42,345 bases of DNA, taken from contig JABILA010000096.1 of the NCBI GenBank assembly GCA_018654745.1, forward strand, positions 1 through 42,345, read 5' to 3'. Positions within the stretch are counted from its first letter, which is position 1, and each line of letters opens with the position of its first letter. The position numbers and the translations under genes were made by a program. Below, one piece after another: positions 7,528 through 15,679 of the stretch. The notes under the pieces were generated by a model that was given only the letters and a program-made list of their open reading frames with translations, searched no databases and was not told the origin of the DNA. Source of the stretch: Alphaproteobacteria bacterium. Lineage in GTDB: Bacteria; Pseudomonadota; Alphaproteobacteria; UBA2966.

Positions 7528-7589
7528 GACCGCATTGGTGTCGCAATGGTAATAAATAGTGGCAGCCCTGATTATCGAGGGATGCCCCA

Positions 7590-8336
7590 ATGAACCGACA
7601 AGTGAACCAACTGATGAGCCAACAGGTGAACAAACAGGCTGTAACGACCATCGCCCTGGTGGATGATGATCGCAATATTCTGACGTCCGTTTCCATGGCC
7701 CTTGAGGCTGAAGGATTTGGTGTGCGAACTTATCGCGACGGGTCCGAAGCGCTCAGGGGGCTGACGGACCAGCCAGCTGATCTGGTGGTGCTGGACATCA
7801 AGATGCCGCGCATGGACGGTATGGAACTGTTAACAAAATTGCGGCGACAAAGTGAAGTGCCTGCCATTTTTCTGACATCAAAAGATGACGAGGTTGACGA
7901 AGTTCTGGGGCTGAAAATTGGTGCCGATGACTATATCCGCAAACCTTTTTCTCAGCGATTGTTGATTGAACGTATTCGGGCCGTATTGCGGCGTGCGGGA
8001 ATCGGGCCGGATGCAGAAGACACGCACAATCAAAATGCCATTGTCCGGGGTGATCTGGTCCTCGACCCTGACCGCCATCTGTGCAAATGGAAAGACCAGG
8101 CCGTTCAGCTGACGGTGACAGAATTTTTGATCCTGCGTGCCCTGGCCCAGCGTCCCGGTCATGTCAAAAACCGGGACCAGCTGATGGACGCCGCCTACAG
8201 CGAAAATGTCTATGTCGATGACCGTACGGTTGACAGCCATATCAAACGCTTGCGCCGCAAGTTTCGACAATATGATAGTGATTTCGACATGATTGAAACG
8301 CTCTATGGCGTTGGCTATCGTTACCGGGAGGGGTGA
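7590..8336 (+). CDS. chvI: Two-component response regulator ChvI (OmpR family)
   Basis: A 248-residue DNA-binding response regulator. The receiver domain carries the acidic pocket ([10 protein letters not shown]), the phospho-acceptor Asp69 in [16 protein letters not shown], the conserved Thr/Ser (IFLTSKDD) and Lys (DDYIRKPF). The C-terminal winged helix has the OmpR-type recognition region ([18 protein letters not shown]). The N-terminus is about 20 residues longer than usual ([16 protein letters not shown]), but a good GAGGGA site seven bases upstream of the ATG at 7590 supports this start. Partner of the ChvG kinase 12 bases downstream. In relatives the pair senses acid or envelope stress and controls envelope, motility and central-carbon genes, including pckA. 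Tandem repeats upstream suggest autoregulation. Confidence 0.93.
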   Translation: MNRQVNQLMSQQVNKQAVTTIALVDDDRNILTSVSMALEAEGFGVRTYRDGSEALRGLTDQPADLVVLDIKMPRMDGMELLTKLRRQSEVPAIFLTSKDDEVDEVLGLKIGADDYIRKPFSQRLLIERIRAVLRRAGIGPDAEDTHNQNAIVRGDLVLDPDRHLCKWKDQAVQLTVTEFLILRALAQRPGHVKNRDQLMDAAYSENVYVDDRTVDSHIKRLRRKFRQYDSDFDMIETLYGVGYRYREG

Positions 8337-8348
8337 CGTCCCGACTAT

Positions 8349-9989
8349 ATGTTGAACCGCGCCAAACACAGAATTTCCCCTCTCACTTTGCGCGTTCTGG
8401 CGATCAACGTGTTGGCCCTTGCCTTGTTGCTGGCCGGGTTTTTGTACCTGGATCAATATCGTGAAGGCCTTATCGAAGCCAAAATCGAGGCGTTAACCAC
8501 AAACGGGACCATCATTGCAGGAGCACTTGGTGAAGCTGCGGGGGATGATCCACTTGGCTTGCCTGTCCTCAACCCGCGCGCCGCGCGCACGATGGTGCGC
8601 AGGCTGGTCTCCCTGACCGGTGCCCGGGCACGTCTGTTCGACGATCATGGTCGCATTCTCGCCGACAGCCGAATTCTGATTTCCTCTGGGCGTGAAGTTG
8701 TCGCTCGTCCGTTGGATGGCCCGACAGATGACAACAGGTCGTTACAACGGCGTTTTGGTGACTGGCTGGGGCATGTCTTTCATCCTCGCCATAATTTGCC
8801 GCTATACAAAGATGATGATCGTCAGACGGCGGCCAGTTATGGTGAAGCACGGCAGGCCCTGGAGGGAGATTCGGCTCAATCGCGGCGGGTCAGCATAGAT
8901 GGTGAGGTTATCGTCAGTGTCGCTATTCCTGTCCAACGGTTCAAAAAGATCCTGGGTGCCTTGATGCTGAGCGCCGGAACCGCAGATGTCGAGCGCGCCG
9001 TCGCTGAAGCACGACTGGCGATCCTCGGTGTATTTTTTGTCGCCCTGGGCGTCACCGTCATGTTGTCTCTTTATCTGGCTGCATCGATTGTGCGGCCTTT
9101 GCACCACCTGGCCGAAGCCGCCGAAACAGTGCGCCAGCATCCAGGCCAGCGGGCAAATATTCCGGATCTCAGCCGTCGAGGGGATGAAATAGGTGATTTG
9201 TCGGGTGCCTTGCTGGAGATGACCAGTGCGCTTTACCAGCGGCTGGACGCGATTGAAGGGTTTGCGGCTGATGTCGCGCATGAAATTCGCAATCCCCTGA
9301 CCAGTATCAAAAGTGCGGTCGAAGTGCTGGAAATGTCCGAAGACAAAGAGGCGCAGGCCAGGCTATTGGCGATTATCAATGATGATATCCGCCGCCTTGA
9401 TCGCTTGATCGGGGATATATCCGATGCTTCGCGCCTTGATGCAGAACTGGCACGCAGTGAACCCAAACCGCTTGATCTGATTGGTTTATGTGAGACCTTG
9501 ATCGACATTGCCCGAACCACATCGACAGAAGCAGATGCGCCCGATTTTGAACTGGTCATTGAAAATGAATTGGGTGTGACTGCGACATCGACATTGACAT
9601 CGGCTGGGGTGCTGATGGTACCAGGCATGGCAGATCGACTTGGTCAGGTCGTGCGAAACCTGCTCGATAACGCCGTTTCTTTCAGCCCTGAAGGTGGGGT
9701 GGTCCGGTTGCGGGTTATTGATGCGGGATCGGAGGCCAAACTGATTATTGAAGATGACGGCCCCGGCATTCCCGACGGAAAATTTGATGCTGTTTTCGAA
9801 CGGTTTTATTCCGAACGACCGTCCGGTGAAGACTTTGGCGTGCACTCGGGACTTGGTCTTTCGATCTCGGAACAGATCGTCAAAGCGCACGATGGTACGA
9901 TCACGGCAGCTAACAGAACCGATGCGGATGACAATGTCATTGGTGCCCGTTTTGAAGTTCACTTGCCAAAAATATCCGCCGGAGATTGA
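8349..9989 (+). CDS. chvG: Sensor histidine kinase ChvG
   Basis: A 546-residue inner-membrane kinase. Helix 1 lies near residues 16-36 (VLAINVLALALLLAGFLYL). It is followed by a periplasmic sensing domain of about 185 residues (including LVSLTGARARLFDDHGRILADSR, split here as LVSLTGARARLF and DDHGRILADS), helix 2 near 222-246, a HAMP linker, the HisKA box with phospho-His311 (VAHEIRNPLTS), and the ATPase with N-box NLLDN (437-441), DDGPGIPDG and GLGLSI motifs. All catalytic motifs are intact. It autophosphorylates and passes the phosphate to ChvI. In relatives the periplasmic regulator ExoR restrains it; no exoR is in this window. It is followed after 33 bases by hprK, and the whole run to ptsH is probably one operon. 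Confidence 0.93.
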   Translation: MLNRAKHRISPLTLRVLAINVLALALLLAGFLYLDQYREGLIEAKIEALTTNGTIIAGALGEAAGDDPLGLPVLNPRAARTMVRRLVSLTGARARLFDDHGRILADSRILISSGREVVARPLDGPTDDNRSLQRRFGDWLGHVFHPRHNLPLYKDDDRQTAASYGEARQALEGDSAQSRRVSIDGEVIVSVAIPVQRFKKILGALMLSAGTADVERAVAEARLAILGVFFVALGVTVMLSLYLAASIVRPLHHLAEAAETVRQHPGQRANIPDLSRRGDEIGDLSGALLEMTSALYQRLDAIEGFAADVAHEIRNPLTSIKSAVEVLEMSEDKEAQARLLAIINDDIRRLDRLIGDISDASRLDAELARSEPKPLDLIGLCETLIDIARTTSTEADAPDFELVIENELGVTATSTLTSAGVLMVPGMADRLGQVVRNLLDNAVSFSPEGGVVRLRVIDAGSEAKLIIEDDGPGIPDGKFDAVFERFYSERPSGEDFGVHSGLGLSISEQIVKAHDGTITAANRTDADDNVIGARFEVHLPKISAGD

Positions 9990-9992
9990 CTC

Positions 9993-10001
9993 TGTGGATA
10001 A
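9993..10001 (-). promoter_or_regulatory. Second perfect DnaA-box sequence, between chvG and hprK
   Basis: The plus strand reads TGTGGATAA, i.e. TTATCCACA on the minus strand, identical to and in the same orientation as the copy at 5201. It shares its last base with the hairpin that ends at the hprK start codon. Confidence 0.35.
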
Positions 10002-10022
10002 GCGGCGTCACCCTTCGCCGCT
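10001..10022 (+). promoter_or_regulatory. Hairpin abutting the hprK start codon
   Basis: AGCGGCG (10001-10007) pairs perfectly with CGCCGCT (10016-10022) around an eight-base loop. The hprK ATG begins at the next base. No Shine-Dalgarno sequence is visible in or beside it, so hprK initiation may depend on re-initiation from chvG or on opening of this stem. Confidence 0.5.
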
Positions 10023-10481
10023 ATGACGATTGTACATGGAACTTGTGTGGCCTTTCCACTGGTGGAAGAGAGCGGCGTAGCAGCCGCAGTTCTGTTTCGC
10101 GGCCCCTCTGGTATTGGCAAATCCGATCTGGCCCTGCGCCTGATTGACGATGGTGCCCAACTGGTCGCGGATGATCAGGTCGTGCTTGATTTGACGGAAG
10201 ATGGATTGCGGGCAAGTGCACCGGAGACAATTCGTGGCATGCTCGAAGTCAGAGGTGTGGGTATTGTACACCTGCCGGTGGCGGAAAAGGCTGCCCTTGT
10301 TGCGATCATTGATCTGGTGGAACCGGACGCCGAGGTCGAACGATTGCCTGAACCAGAAGAAGTTGAAATTGTGAACACCACCTTGCCGCTCTGGAAATTG
10401 AGGCCCATGGAAAGTTCGGCTATGGCCAAGGTCGGCGTGATCGTTGCTGTTGCCGCCGGACGCGCAAGTGTCGAAATATAA
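10023..10481 (+). CDS. hprK: HPr kinase/phosphorylase, short alphaproteobacterial form
   Basis: A 152-residue protein containing only the catalytic half of HPr kinase; Gram-positive HprK is about 310 residues with an added N-terminal domain, which alphaproteobacterial forms lack. Walker A is GPSGIGKS (residues 27-34), followed by LIDDGAQLVADD and the HprK signature LEVRGVGIVHLP. It phosphorylates and dephosphorylates a serine of HPr according to metabolic state, tuning the regulatory PTS. An in-frame stop lies eight codons before the ATG with no other start between, so 10023 is the only plausible start even though no ribosome-binding site is seen. The gene lies between chvG and rapZ, ahead of EIIA and HPr, its substrate. 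Confidence 0.92.
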   Translation: MTIVHGTCVAFPLVEESGVAAAVLFRGPSGIGKSDLALRLIDDGAQLVADDQVVLDLTEDGLRASAPETIRGMLEVRGVGIVHLPVAEKAALVAIIDLVEPDAEVERLPEPEEVEIVNTTLPLWKLRPMESSAMAKVGVIVAVAAGRASVEI

Positions 10482-10521
10482 CCGTTATGAATATGACGCC
10501 AAACATAACTATTGACCTGAC

Positions 10522-11457
10522 ATGACAGACGAAAAGCAAACAAAGGTTGTTCTGATAACGGGCATGTCCGGGGCGGGCAAAACATCTGTGCTGAAATGTA
10601 TGGAGGACTTCGGATATGAAGCGATTGATAACTTGCCCTTGTCGCTGCTGGGACGCTTGCTGCATGGCCATGAAGACGTTGAGGGCGATCAAGGCCTCGC
10701 TGACGCCGTGGCCATCGGCATAGACTTTCGCAGCCGTGACTTTGCCGTGACCGCTTTGGCAGACTTGATGACATCTTTGAAACAACGGCCGGACCTTGAG
10801 CTTGAACTGCTGTTTCTGGATTGCGATCAGCACACCTTGAGGCGGCGCTTTACTGAAACCCGGCGACGACATCCTCTGGCTGCTGACCGGCCGGTCGTCG
10901 ATGGTATTGCTCATGAAGCTGAATTGCTGGCACCTCTCCGGGGCGCGGCAGATTTGTTGATCGATACGACAAATCTGGGTGTGGCCGAACTCAGAAGCAT
11001 GATGGAACAGCGCTATCAGCTGGACGATGATACCGGCATGACCGTGGCGGTAACGTCGTTTGCTTATCGCCAGGGGCTGCCACGAGAGGCGGATCTGGTG
11101 TTTGACGTGCGGTTTTTGAACAATCCCCATTATGAAGAAAGCCTTCGGACCCGGACCGGCCTGGATGCCGATGTGGGGGCCTTTATCGCGAAAGATCCGG
11201 CGTTTGAACCATTTTTCAAGTCCCTCACGGGCTTGCTGGGGCAGTTGCTGCCGCATTACAAACGCGAAGGAAAAAGCTATTTAACCATTGCCATGGGCTG
11301 CACAGGCGGCCAACATCGCTCCGTTTACCTCAGCGAGTGTTTGCGGCGATGGTTTGAAGAGATCAATGAAACAGTATATGTCCGTCACCGCGAACTTGAG
11401 AAAGACGGAAATCCGGCGCAAGAGAGCCAGGAAATGAACGAAAGTAAATCGAGATGA
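10522..11457 (+). CDS. rapZ: RNase adapter/nucleotide-binding protein RapZ (YvcJ family)
   Basis: A 311-residue P-loop protein. Walker A is GMSGAGKT (residues 14-21), followed by the family hallmark FGYEAIDNLP; the second half holds the conserved ATSFAYRQGLP-like segment (SFAYRQGLPREADLVFDVRFL) and GCTGGQHRSVYL. In Escherichia coli RapZ binds the small RNAs GlmY/GlmZ and directs RNase E to control GlmS and hence amino-sugar synthesis; in alphaproteobacteria its targets are less clear, but it is regularly found beside hprK and PTS genes as here. Its stop overlaps the EIIA start by four bases (ATGA), indicating translational coupling. The C-terminal tail of about 20 residues is polar and unconserved. 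Confidence 0.93.
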   Translation: MTDEKQTKVVLITGMSGAGKTSVLKCMEDFGYEAIDNLPLSLLGRLLHGHEDVEGDQGLADAVAIGIDFRSRDFAVTALADLMTSLKQRPDLELELLFLDCDQHTLRRRFTETRRRHPLAADRPVVDGIAHEAELLAPLRGAADLLIDTTNLGVAELRSMMEQRYQLDDDTGMTVAVTSFAYRQGLPREADLVFDVRFLNNPHYEESLRTRTGLDADVGAFIAKDPAFEPFFKSLTGLLGQLLPHYKREGKSYLTIAMGCTGGQHRSVYLSECLRRWFEEINETVYVRHRELEKDGNPAQESQEMNESKSR

Positions 11458-11855
11458 TCGGGATGGTTCTGGTCACCCACGGCAATCTGGCTGACGAATT
11501 TGTCGCCGCTTGTATTCATGTCGTGGGCCCGCAGGAAAATGTGCAAACCGTGTGCATTGGTGCTGATGACGACATGGACCGCCGACGAAATGACATCGTC
11601 CAGGCTGTTACCGATGTTGATGATGGTGATGGCGTTGTGGTTTTGACCGACCTGTTTGGCGGCACACCGTCGAACCTTGCAATATCGATCATGGATCAGG
11701 CCCATATAGAAGTCATTGCCGGTATTAATCTGCCGATGTTGATCAAGCTGGCCAGTGTACGCAGCAAGTGCGATTTGCAATCGGCTGTGACGGCCGCTCA
11801 GGAAGCCGGGCGAAAATACATCAACGTGGCTTCAGCCCTTTTAACTGAAGATTGA
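11454..11855 (+). CDS. PTS EIIA component, mannose/fructose superfamily (ManX-like)
   Basis: A 133-residue cytoplasmic protein with the EIIA-Man fold. The phosphorylated residue is His9 in VLVTHGNLADEF; the conserved VVVLTDLFGGTPSNLA and the NLPMLIKLA segment follow. There are no EIIB or EIIC genes beside it, so it is a regulatory rather than sugar-transporting component, receiving phosphate from HPr. In alphaproteobacteria this EIIA is part of the PTS-Ntr-type circuit linked to ChvG/ChvI and HprK. It overlaps rapZ by four bases and shares one base with the ptsH start, so rapZ, EIIA and ptsH are translated in a coupled manner. Confidence 0.92.
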   Translation: MIGMVLVTHGNLADEFVAACIHVVGPQENVQTVCIGADDDMDRRRNDIVQAVTDVDDGDGVVVLTDLFGGTPSNLAISIMDQAHIEVIAGINLPMLIKLASVRSKCDLQSAVTAAQEAGRKYINVASALLTED

Positions 11856-12157
11856 TGTCAGAAGCCGAAAGCCAACAAGATGCGGACGGCGAATTCAAAC
11901 GCCGGGTAATGATCGTCAATAAACGTGGCCTGCATGCAAGGGCGGCGGCAAAGTTCGTCAAACTGGCGGGCGAGTTTGATGCTGATATCAGTGTCCACAA
12001 AAGCGGTAATACGGTCTCAGGTATTTCAATCATGGGCCTGATGATGTTGGCGGCGGCAACGGACTGCCATATCGACATCACAACGAACGGTCCCCAGGCC
12101 GAGGCGGCCATGGCTGCGTTGGTCAAATTGGTTGCCGACCGGTTTGACGAGGAATAA
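11855..12157 (+). CDS. ptsH: Phosphocarrier protein HPr
   Basis: A 100-residue HPr. The PEP-dependent phosphorylation site is His27 (NKRGLHARAA), equivalent to His15 of other HPr proteins, and Ser58 in GISIMGLMML is the equivalent of Ser46, the target of HPr kinase. Keeping the SIMG sequence fits the presence of hprK upstream. The N-terminus is about a dozen residues longer than standard HPr (MSEAESQQDADGEF). I take the ATG at 11855, which overlaps the EIIA stop (TGATG), over the TTG one codon upstream. The EI enzyme that would phosphorylate it is not in this window. No T-rich terminator is evident after it; a separate promoter for ahcY follows. Confidence 0.93.
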   Translation: MSEAESQQDADGEFKRRVMIVNKRGLHARAAAKFVKLAGEFDADISVHKSGNTVSGISIMGLMMLAAATDCHIDITTNGPQAEAAMAALVKLVADRFDEE

Positions 12158-12213
12158 ACCGCAGATTTTCCCATTTTCAACGATTATATCAATACATAAA
12201 CATTTCTTTATGC

Positions 12214-12242
12214 TTGATTGATTGTGTGTCCACTGCTATAGA
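12214..12242 (+). promoter_or_regulatory. Sigma-70-type promoter of ahcY
   Basis: TTGATT (12214-12219), a 17-bp spacer and TATAGA (12237-12242) give a near-consensus promoter with optimal spacing. Transcription would begin around 12249, leaving a leader of about 135 nucleotides before the ahcY start codon. Confidence 0.65.
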
Positions 12243-12252
12243 CCTCCGGAAC

Positions 12253-12344
12253 AAGTGATCCTGATTACGTGACAGGGATGATTCCTGCTGTGAAATAGGC
12301 ACTTAGACTGAATTTCTCCTTCATCCGGTGGTTTTCCTGCCGGA
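12253..12344 (+). promoter_or_regulatory. Structured 5' leader of ahcY (candidate cis-regulatory RNA)
   Basis: Within the predicted leader, AAGTG (12253-12257) can pair with CACTT (12300-12304), enclosing a hairpin CAGGGA/TTCCTG with a TGA loop (12273-12287). A competing ACAG/CTGT pairing (272-275 with 288-291) exists. A second hairpin, TCCGGTGG with CCTGCCGGA, spans 12324-12344 including two wobble pairs. S-adenosylhomocysteine riboswitches precede ahcY in other proteobacteria, but I do not recognise their conserved core here. It could be another class, a simple stability element, or chance. Confidence 0.35.
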
Positions 12345-12383
12345 CCCGCCCACGTTTGAACGACAGCTTACCGGAGTACTATC

Positions 12384-13679
12384 ATGAGCGAATTTACCGA
12401 TTATAAGGTCGCAGACATTTCCCTGGCCGAATGGGGCCGCAAGGAAATCACCATTGCCGAAACCGAAATGCCAGGCCTGATGGCGCTGCGCTCCGAATTC
12501 GGTGCAGCCAAGCCACTGAAAGATGCCCGCATCGCTGGTTGCCTGCATATGACCATTCAGACCGCCGTTCTGATCGAAACACTGACAGCCCTTGGTGCTG
12601 AAGTTCGCTGGTCTTCCTGCAACATCTTCTCAACCCAGGATCAGGCTGCAGCAGCTATCGCCGCCACAAACGTTCCGGTCTTTGCCTGGAAAGGTGAAAC
12701 AGAGGAAGAAGCCGTCTGGTGCATCAAGGAAACCATCAATGGTCCCGATGGCTGGACTCCAAACATGATTCTGGATGATGGCGGTGATCTGACCCAGATC
12801 ATGCACGATGAATTTCCTGAAATGTTGAAAGACGTCAAAGGCCTGTCTGAAGAGACAACAACCGGCGTGCATCGTTTGTACGAAATGGAAAAAGCAGGCA
12901 GCCTCAAGGTGCCAGCGATCAACGTCAACGACAGTGTCACCAAGTCCAAGTTTGACAACCTTTATGGTTGTCGCGAAAGCCTGATTGATGGCTTGAAGCG
13001 TGCGACAGACGTTATGCTGGCTGGCAAAATTGCCGTCGTTGCCGGTTTTGGTGATGTTGGCAAAGGTTGTGCTGATTCACTCAAAGGCCAGGGCGCACGC
13101 GTCATGGTCACCGAAATCGATCCAATCTGTGCCCTTCAGGCTGCTATGGAAGGTTTCGAGGTCGTCAAGATGGACGACGTGGCGTCCAAGGGTGATATCT
13201 TTGTGACAACGACAGGCAACGTCGACGTCATTACGCTGGATCACATGCGCGCCATGAAAGACCGGGCGATTGTTTCCAACATTGGCCACTTCGATTCTGA
13301 AATCCAGGTCAATGCCTTGCGGAACCTGCAATGGCACAACGTCAAGCCACAGGTTGACGAAGTTGAATTCCCGGATGGCAAGCGCATCATTCTGCTGGCC
13401 GAAGGTCGCCTGGTTAACCTTGGTTGCGCCACCGGTCACCCAAGCTTTGTCATGAGTGCTTCCTTTGCCAACCAGGTGCTGGCGCAAATGGAATTGTGGG
13501 ACAACGCCGACAACTACGAAAACAAGGTTTATGTCTTGCCGAAAAACCTCGACGAAAAAGTTGCCATGTTGCACCTCGAACGTCTTGGTGTTCAGCTGAC
13601 AACCCTGTCGGAAGAGCAAGCTGCCTACATTTCTGTTGACCAGGCAGGTCCTTTCAAACCGGATCACTATCGTTATTAA
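12384..13679 (+). CDS. ahcY: S-adenosylhomocysteinase
   Basis: A 431-residue cytosolic enzyme that hydrolyses S-adenosylhomocysteine to adenosine and homocysteine, removing the product inhibitor of methyltransferases. Visible motifs: the N-terminal substrate-binding part ([28 protein letters not shown]), the catalytic [19 protein letters not shown], the NAD-binding Rossmann motif [16 protein letters not shown], and the C-terminal dimer-contact PFKPDHYRY. The length equals the short bacterial form without the long insertion, which fits the canonical N-terminus. GGAG lies seven bases before the ATG. It has its own promoter and a strong terminator, so it is probably monocistronic although it continues the chvI-ptsH gene order. 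Confidence 0.97.
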   Translation: MSEFTDYKVADISLAEWGRKEITIAETEMPGLMALRSEFGAAKPLKDARIAGCLHMTIQTAVLIETLTALGAEVRWSSCNIFSTQDQAAAAIAATNVPVFAWKGETEEEAVWCIKETINGPDGWTPNMILDDGGDLTQIMHDEFPEMLKDVKGLSEETTTGVHRLYEMEKAGSLKVPAINVNDSVTKSKFDNLYGCRESLIDGLKRATDVMLAGKIAVVAGFGDVGKGCADSLKGQGARVMVTEIDPICALQAAMEGFEVVKMDDVASKGDIFVTTTGNVDVITLDHMRAMKDRAIVSNIGHFDSEIQVNALRNLQWHNVKPQVDEVEFPDGKRIILLAEGRLVNLGCATGHPSFVMSASFANQVLAQMELWDNADNYENKVYVLPKNLDEKVAMLHLERLGVQLTTLSEEQAAYISVDQAGPFKPDHYRY

Positions 13680-13734
13680 ATACTTGTCGCTGTCCAGGCT
13701 ATTTAAGGTCCGGACACGATTGTGAAGAATGCAG

Positions 13735-13762
13735 CAGGCGGAACGAAAGTTCCGCCTGTTTT
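13735..13762 (+). terminator. Intrinsic terminator of ahcY
   Basis: A perfect 10-bp stem, CAGGCGGAAC with GTTCCGCCTG, a GAAA tetraloop and an immediate TTTT. It lies 56 bases after the ahcY stop. Confidence 0.9.
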
Positions 13763-13910
13763 GTTTGGAAACTTGCTGTTAAGTATCCAGGACTATAGTG
13801 TTTCGGTTTCTTGATGAGACCAAAATTTAAGCAAGCCATTGAAAAGAAACATAAATAATTAACGTGGTGGCACGGATTAAACCGGACTTACCCTGGATTT
13901 ATCGGTTGAA

Positions 13911-15662
13911 ATGAAGAAATTTCTGGCAGCAATCCTGACAACAAGCGTGCTGGTCGCCGGGCAACCGGCATTGGCCGCAAACGGTGCTTCCACGGGCGCT
14001 GCGGCGACAACCGTGCTGTTTGTCTTTGGGGCCGTTGTATTGTCGCTGGGTGCGCTGGGAATTGCGGCGATCATGTGGTTGCGAGGTCGAAGCTGGCGTT
14101 TGCGCATTGCAGATGAACGGGCAACCATTGATGACCTGATGGGTGCCGCCGAAGATTTGCTGGCAACGGCGCATGATGGTTATCTGATCTGGCCCAGGGG
14201 TGGTGATCGGGCCGCAGCGTCTGAAAGACTGGGACGTATGTTCCGGCTTGATCCGGTCAACATCGCCGGGATCGATGTTCTCGAACCCGCATTTGATGCC
14301 GCACAATTTGTGCAGTTTCGCAGAGCCGTTGCCGGTTTGCGTTCGGATGGAATTGCCTTTGAGCTGGAATTGAAATCTGCCCATGAGGGACCGTCCATCA
14401 GAACGCGAGGCAGCCTGGCGGCTAGTGGTGCAGCTGTCGTCTGGTTTCGCGAACTGGCTGAACTTGAAGCTTTGGCGGCTTCCTCGTCGGAACGTGTGGC
14501 GGCTGTATTGCAAGACGTCGACCTCATGCGGACCTTGCTGGACCAGGCACCTTTTCCCGTTTGGCGACGGGGCAAGGGGCTGGAAGTTACCTGGGCCAAC
14601 AAGAACTACTGTTCAGCGGTTGAAGCCGATTTTGTCCGGGTTGTTGAACAAGGCCTGGAACTGGTTCCGGGCGTTTCTGTTGGCAGTGCCCGGGCACAAG
14701 CCGCCAGGGCCGCTGAAACAGGTGCCAGTCAAACCGAGCGTCGGAGATTTGTTGTCGGTGGCGCGCGTCGAACCTATGAACTAATTGAAATTCCCCTGGC
14801 GAACGGTGACATCGCTGGTTACGCCCACGATGTGACAGAACGCGATGATGCGGCGGGTGAACTTGCAAGATATATCGATGCGCAAAATGATGTCTTTGAC
14901 CAGTTGCTCTCGGGTATTGCCATATTCGGGCCGGACAAGCAGTTGGTTTTTTCCAACGCAGCCTATGCCCGGATCTGGGAGCTGGATGAAGAGTGGTTGG
15001 CGACAACGCCGTCGCATGGAGACATTCTGGAGCGTTTGCGTGAAAGCCGTCAGCTGCCGGAACAAGCCAACTTCCCCGCGTACAAAACCTCCGTGATGGC
15101 CCTTTATACCAGCGTCATTGATCGCCAGGAGGAACAGGTTTATTTGCCTGATGGTCGAACCTTGCGGGAGATTATTTCACCTCATCCCCTTGGTGGATTG
15201 CTTTATATATTCGAGGACGTCAGCGATCGGCTGGAACTGGAACGTGCTCGAAATACAGTCGTCGCTGTGCAGCAGGCAACACTGGATCATCTGTTTGAAG
15301 GTGTGGCCGTTTTCGGCCCGGATGGTCGCTTGAAGATATTCAACGCCGGTTACGCCAGGGTCTGGGAACTGGATGCCAATATGTTGGCACGGGAACCCCA
15401 TGTGTCCGAAATCGCCGAACTGACCCGCCCTTTGTTTCAGACAGATGTGGCTGACGAAGAAGGCTGGCTGCAATTGAAAGAGGCTGTCATACGCGGTGCC
15501 CTGGGTCGCGAAACGAGCGAGCACATTATCCGCCGTCCCGATGGTGTGATCTTACGTCATGCCGCCGTTCCCTTGCCGGACGGGGCGATGTTGCACAGTT
15601 ATCTGGATATCACCGACACGGCCCAGCTCCGCATAGAGCTTGAAGGCAAAGTGACCAGCTGA
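13911..15662 (+). CDS. Membrane-anchored multi-PAS protein lacking a kinase domain (truncated sensor kinase)
   Basis: A 583-residue protein. A signal-like segment (KKFLAAILTTSVLVAG, ending ALA-ANG near residue 23) and a membrane helix near 32-54 (VLFVFGAVVLSLGALGIAAIMW) are followed by a cytoplasmic chain of three to four PAS-type modules. The last two are clearly homologous to each other (GIAIFGPDKQLVFSNAAYARIWELD and GVAVFGPDGRLKIFNAGYARVWELD, each followed by an acidic linker). The protein stops at DITDTAQLRIELEGKVTS, exactly where orthologues in this gene position continue, as I recall, into a coiled coil, HisKA and ATPase domains. No kinase remnants follow: the convergent reductase gene ends 17 bases later. 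It is therefore either a decayed kinase or an orphan sensor/scaffold. No frameshift inside the gene is evident. Confidence 0.8.
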   Translation: MKKFLAAILTTSVLVAGQPALAANGASTGAAATTVLFVFGAVVLSLGALGIAAIMWLRGRSWRLRIADERATIDDLMGAAEDLLATAHDGYLIWPRGGDRAAASERLGRMFRLDPVNIAGIDVLEPAFDAAQFVQFRRAVAGLRSDGIAFELELKSAHEGPSIRTRGSLAASGAAVVWFRELAELEALAASSSERVAAVLQDVDLMRTLLDQAPFPVWRRGKGLEVTWANKNYCSAVEADFVRVVEQGLELVPGVSVGSARAQAARAAETGASQTERRRFVVGGARRTYELIEIPLANGDIAGYAHDVTERDDAAGELARYIDAQNDVFDQLLSGIAIFGPDKQLVFSNAAYARIWELDEEWLATTPSHGDILERLRESRQLPEQANFPAYKTSVMALYTSVIDRQEEQVYLPDGRTLREIISPHPLGGLLYIFEDVSDRLELERARNTVVAVQQATLDHLFEGVAVFGPDGRLKIFNAGYARVWELDANMLAREPHVSEIAELTRPLFQTDVADEEGWLQLKEAVIRGALGRETSEHIIRRPDGVILRHAAVPLPDGAMLHSYLDITDTAQLRIELEGKVTS

Positions 15663-15679
15663 TTTGGCACTGCTGTTGT

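Noticed and set aside
13795..13800. TATAGT as -10 of a promoter for the PAS protein
   Set aside because: The nearest -35-like hexamer (TTGCTG) is only 15 bp away, and no better pair was found; too weak to list.
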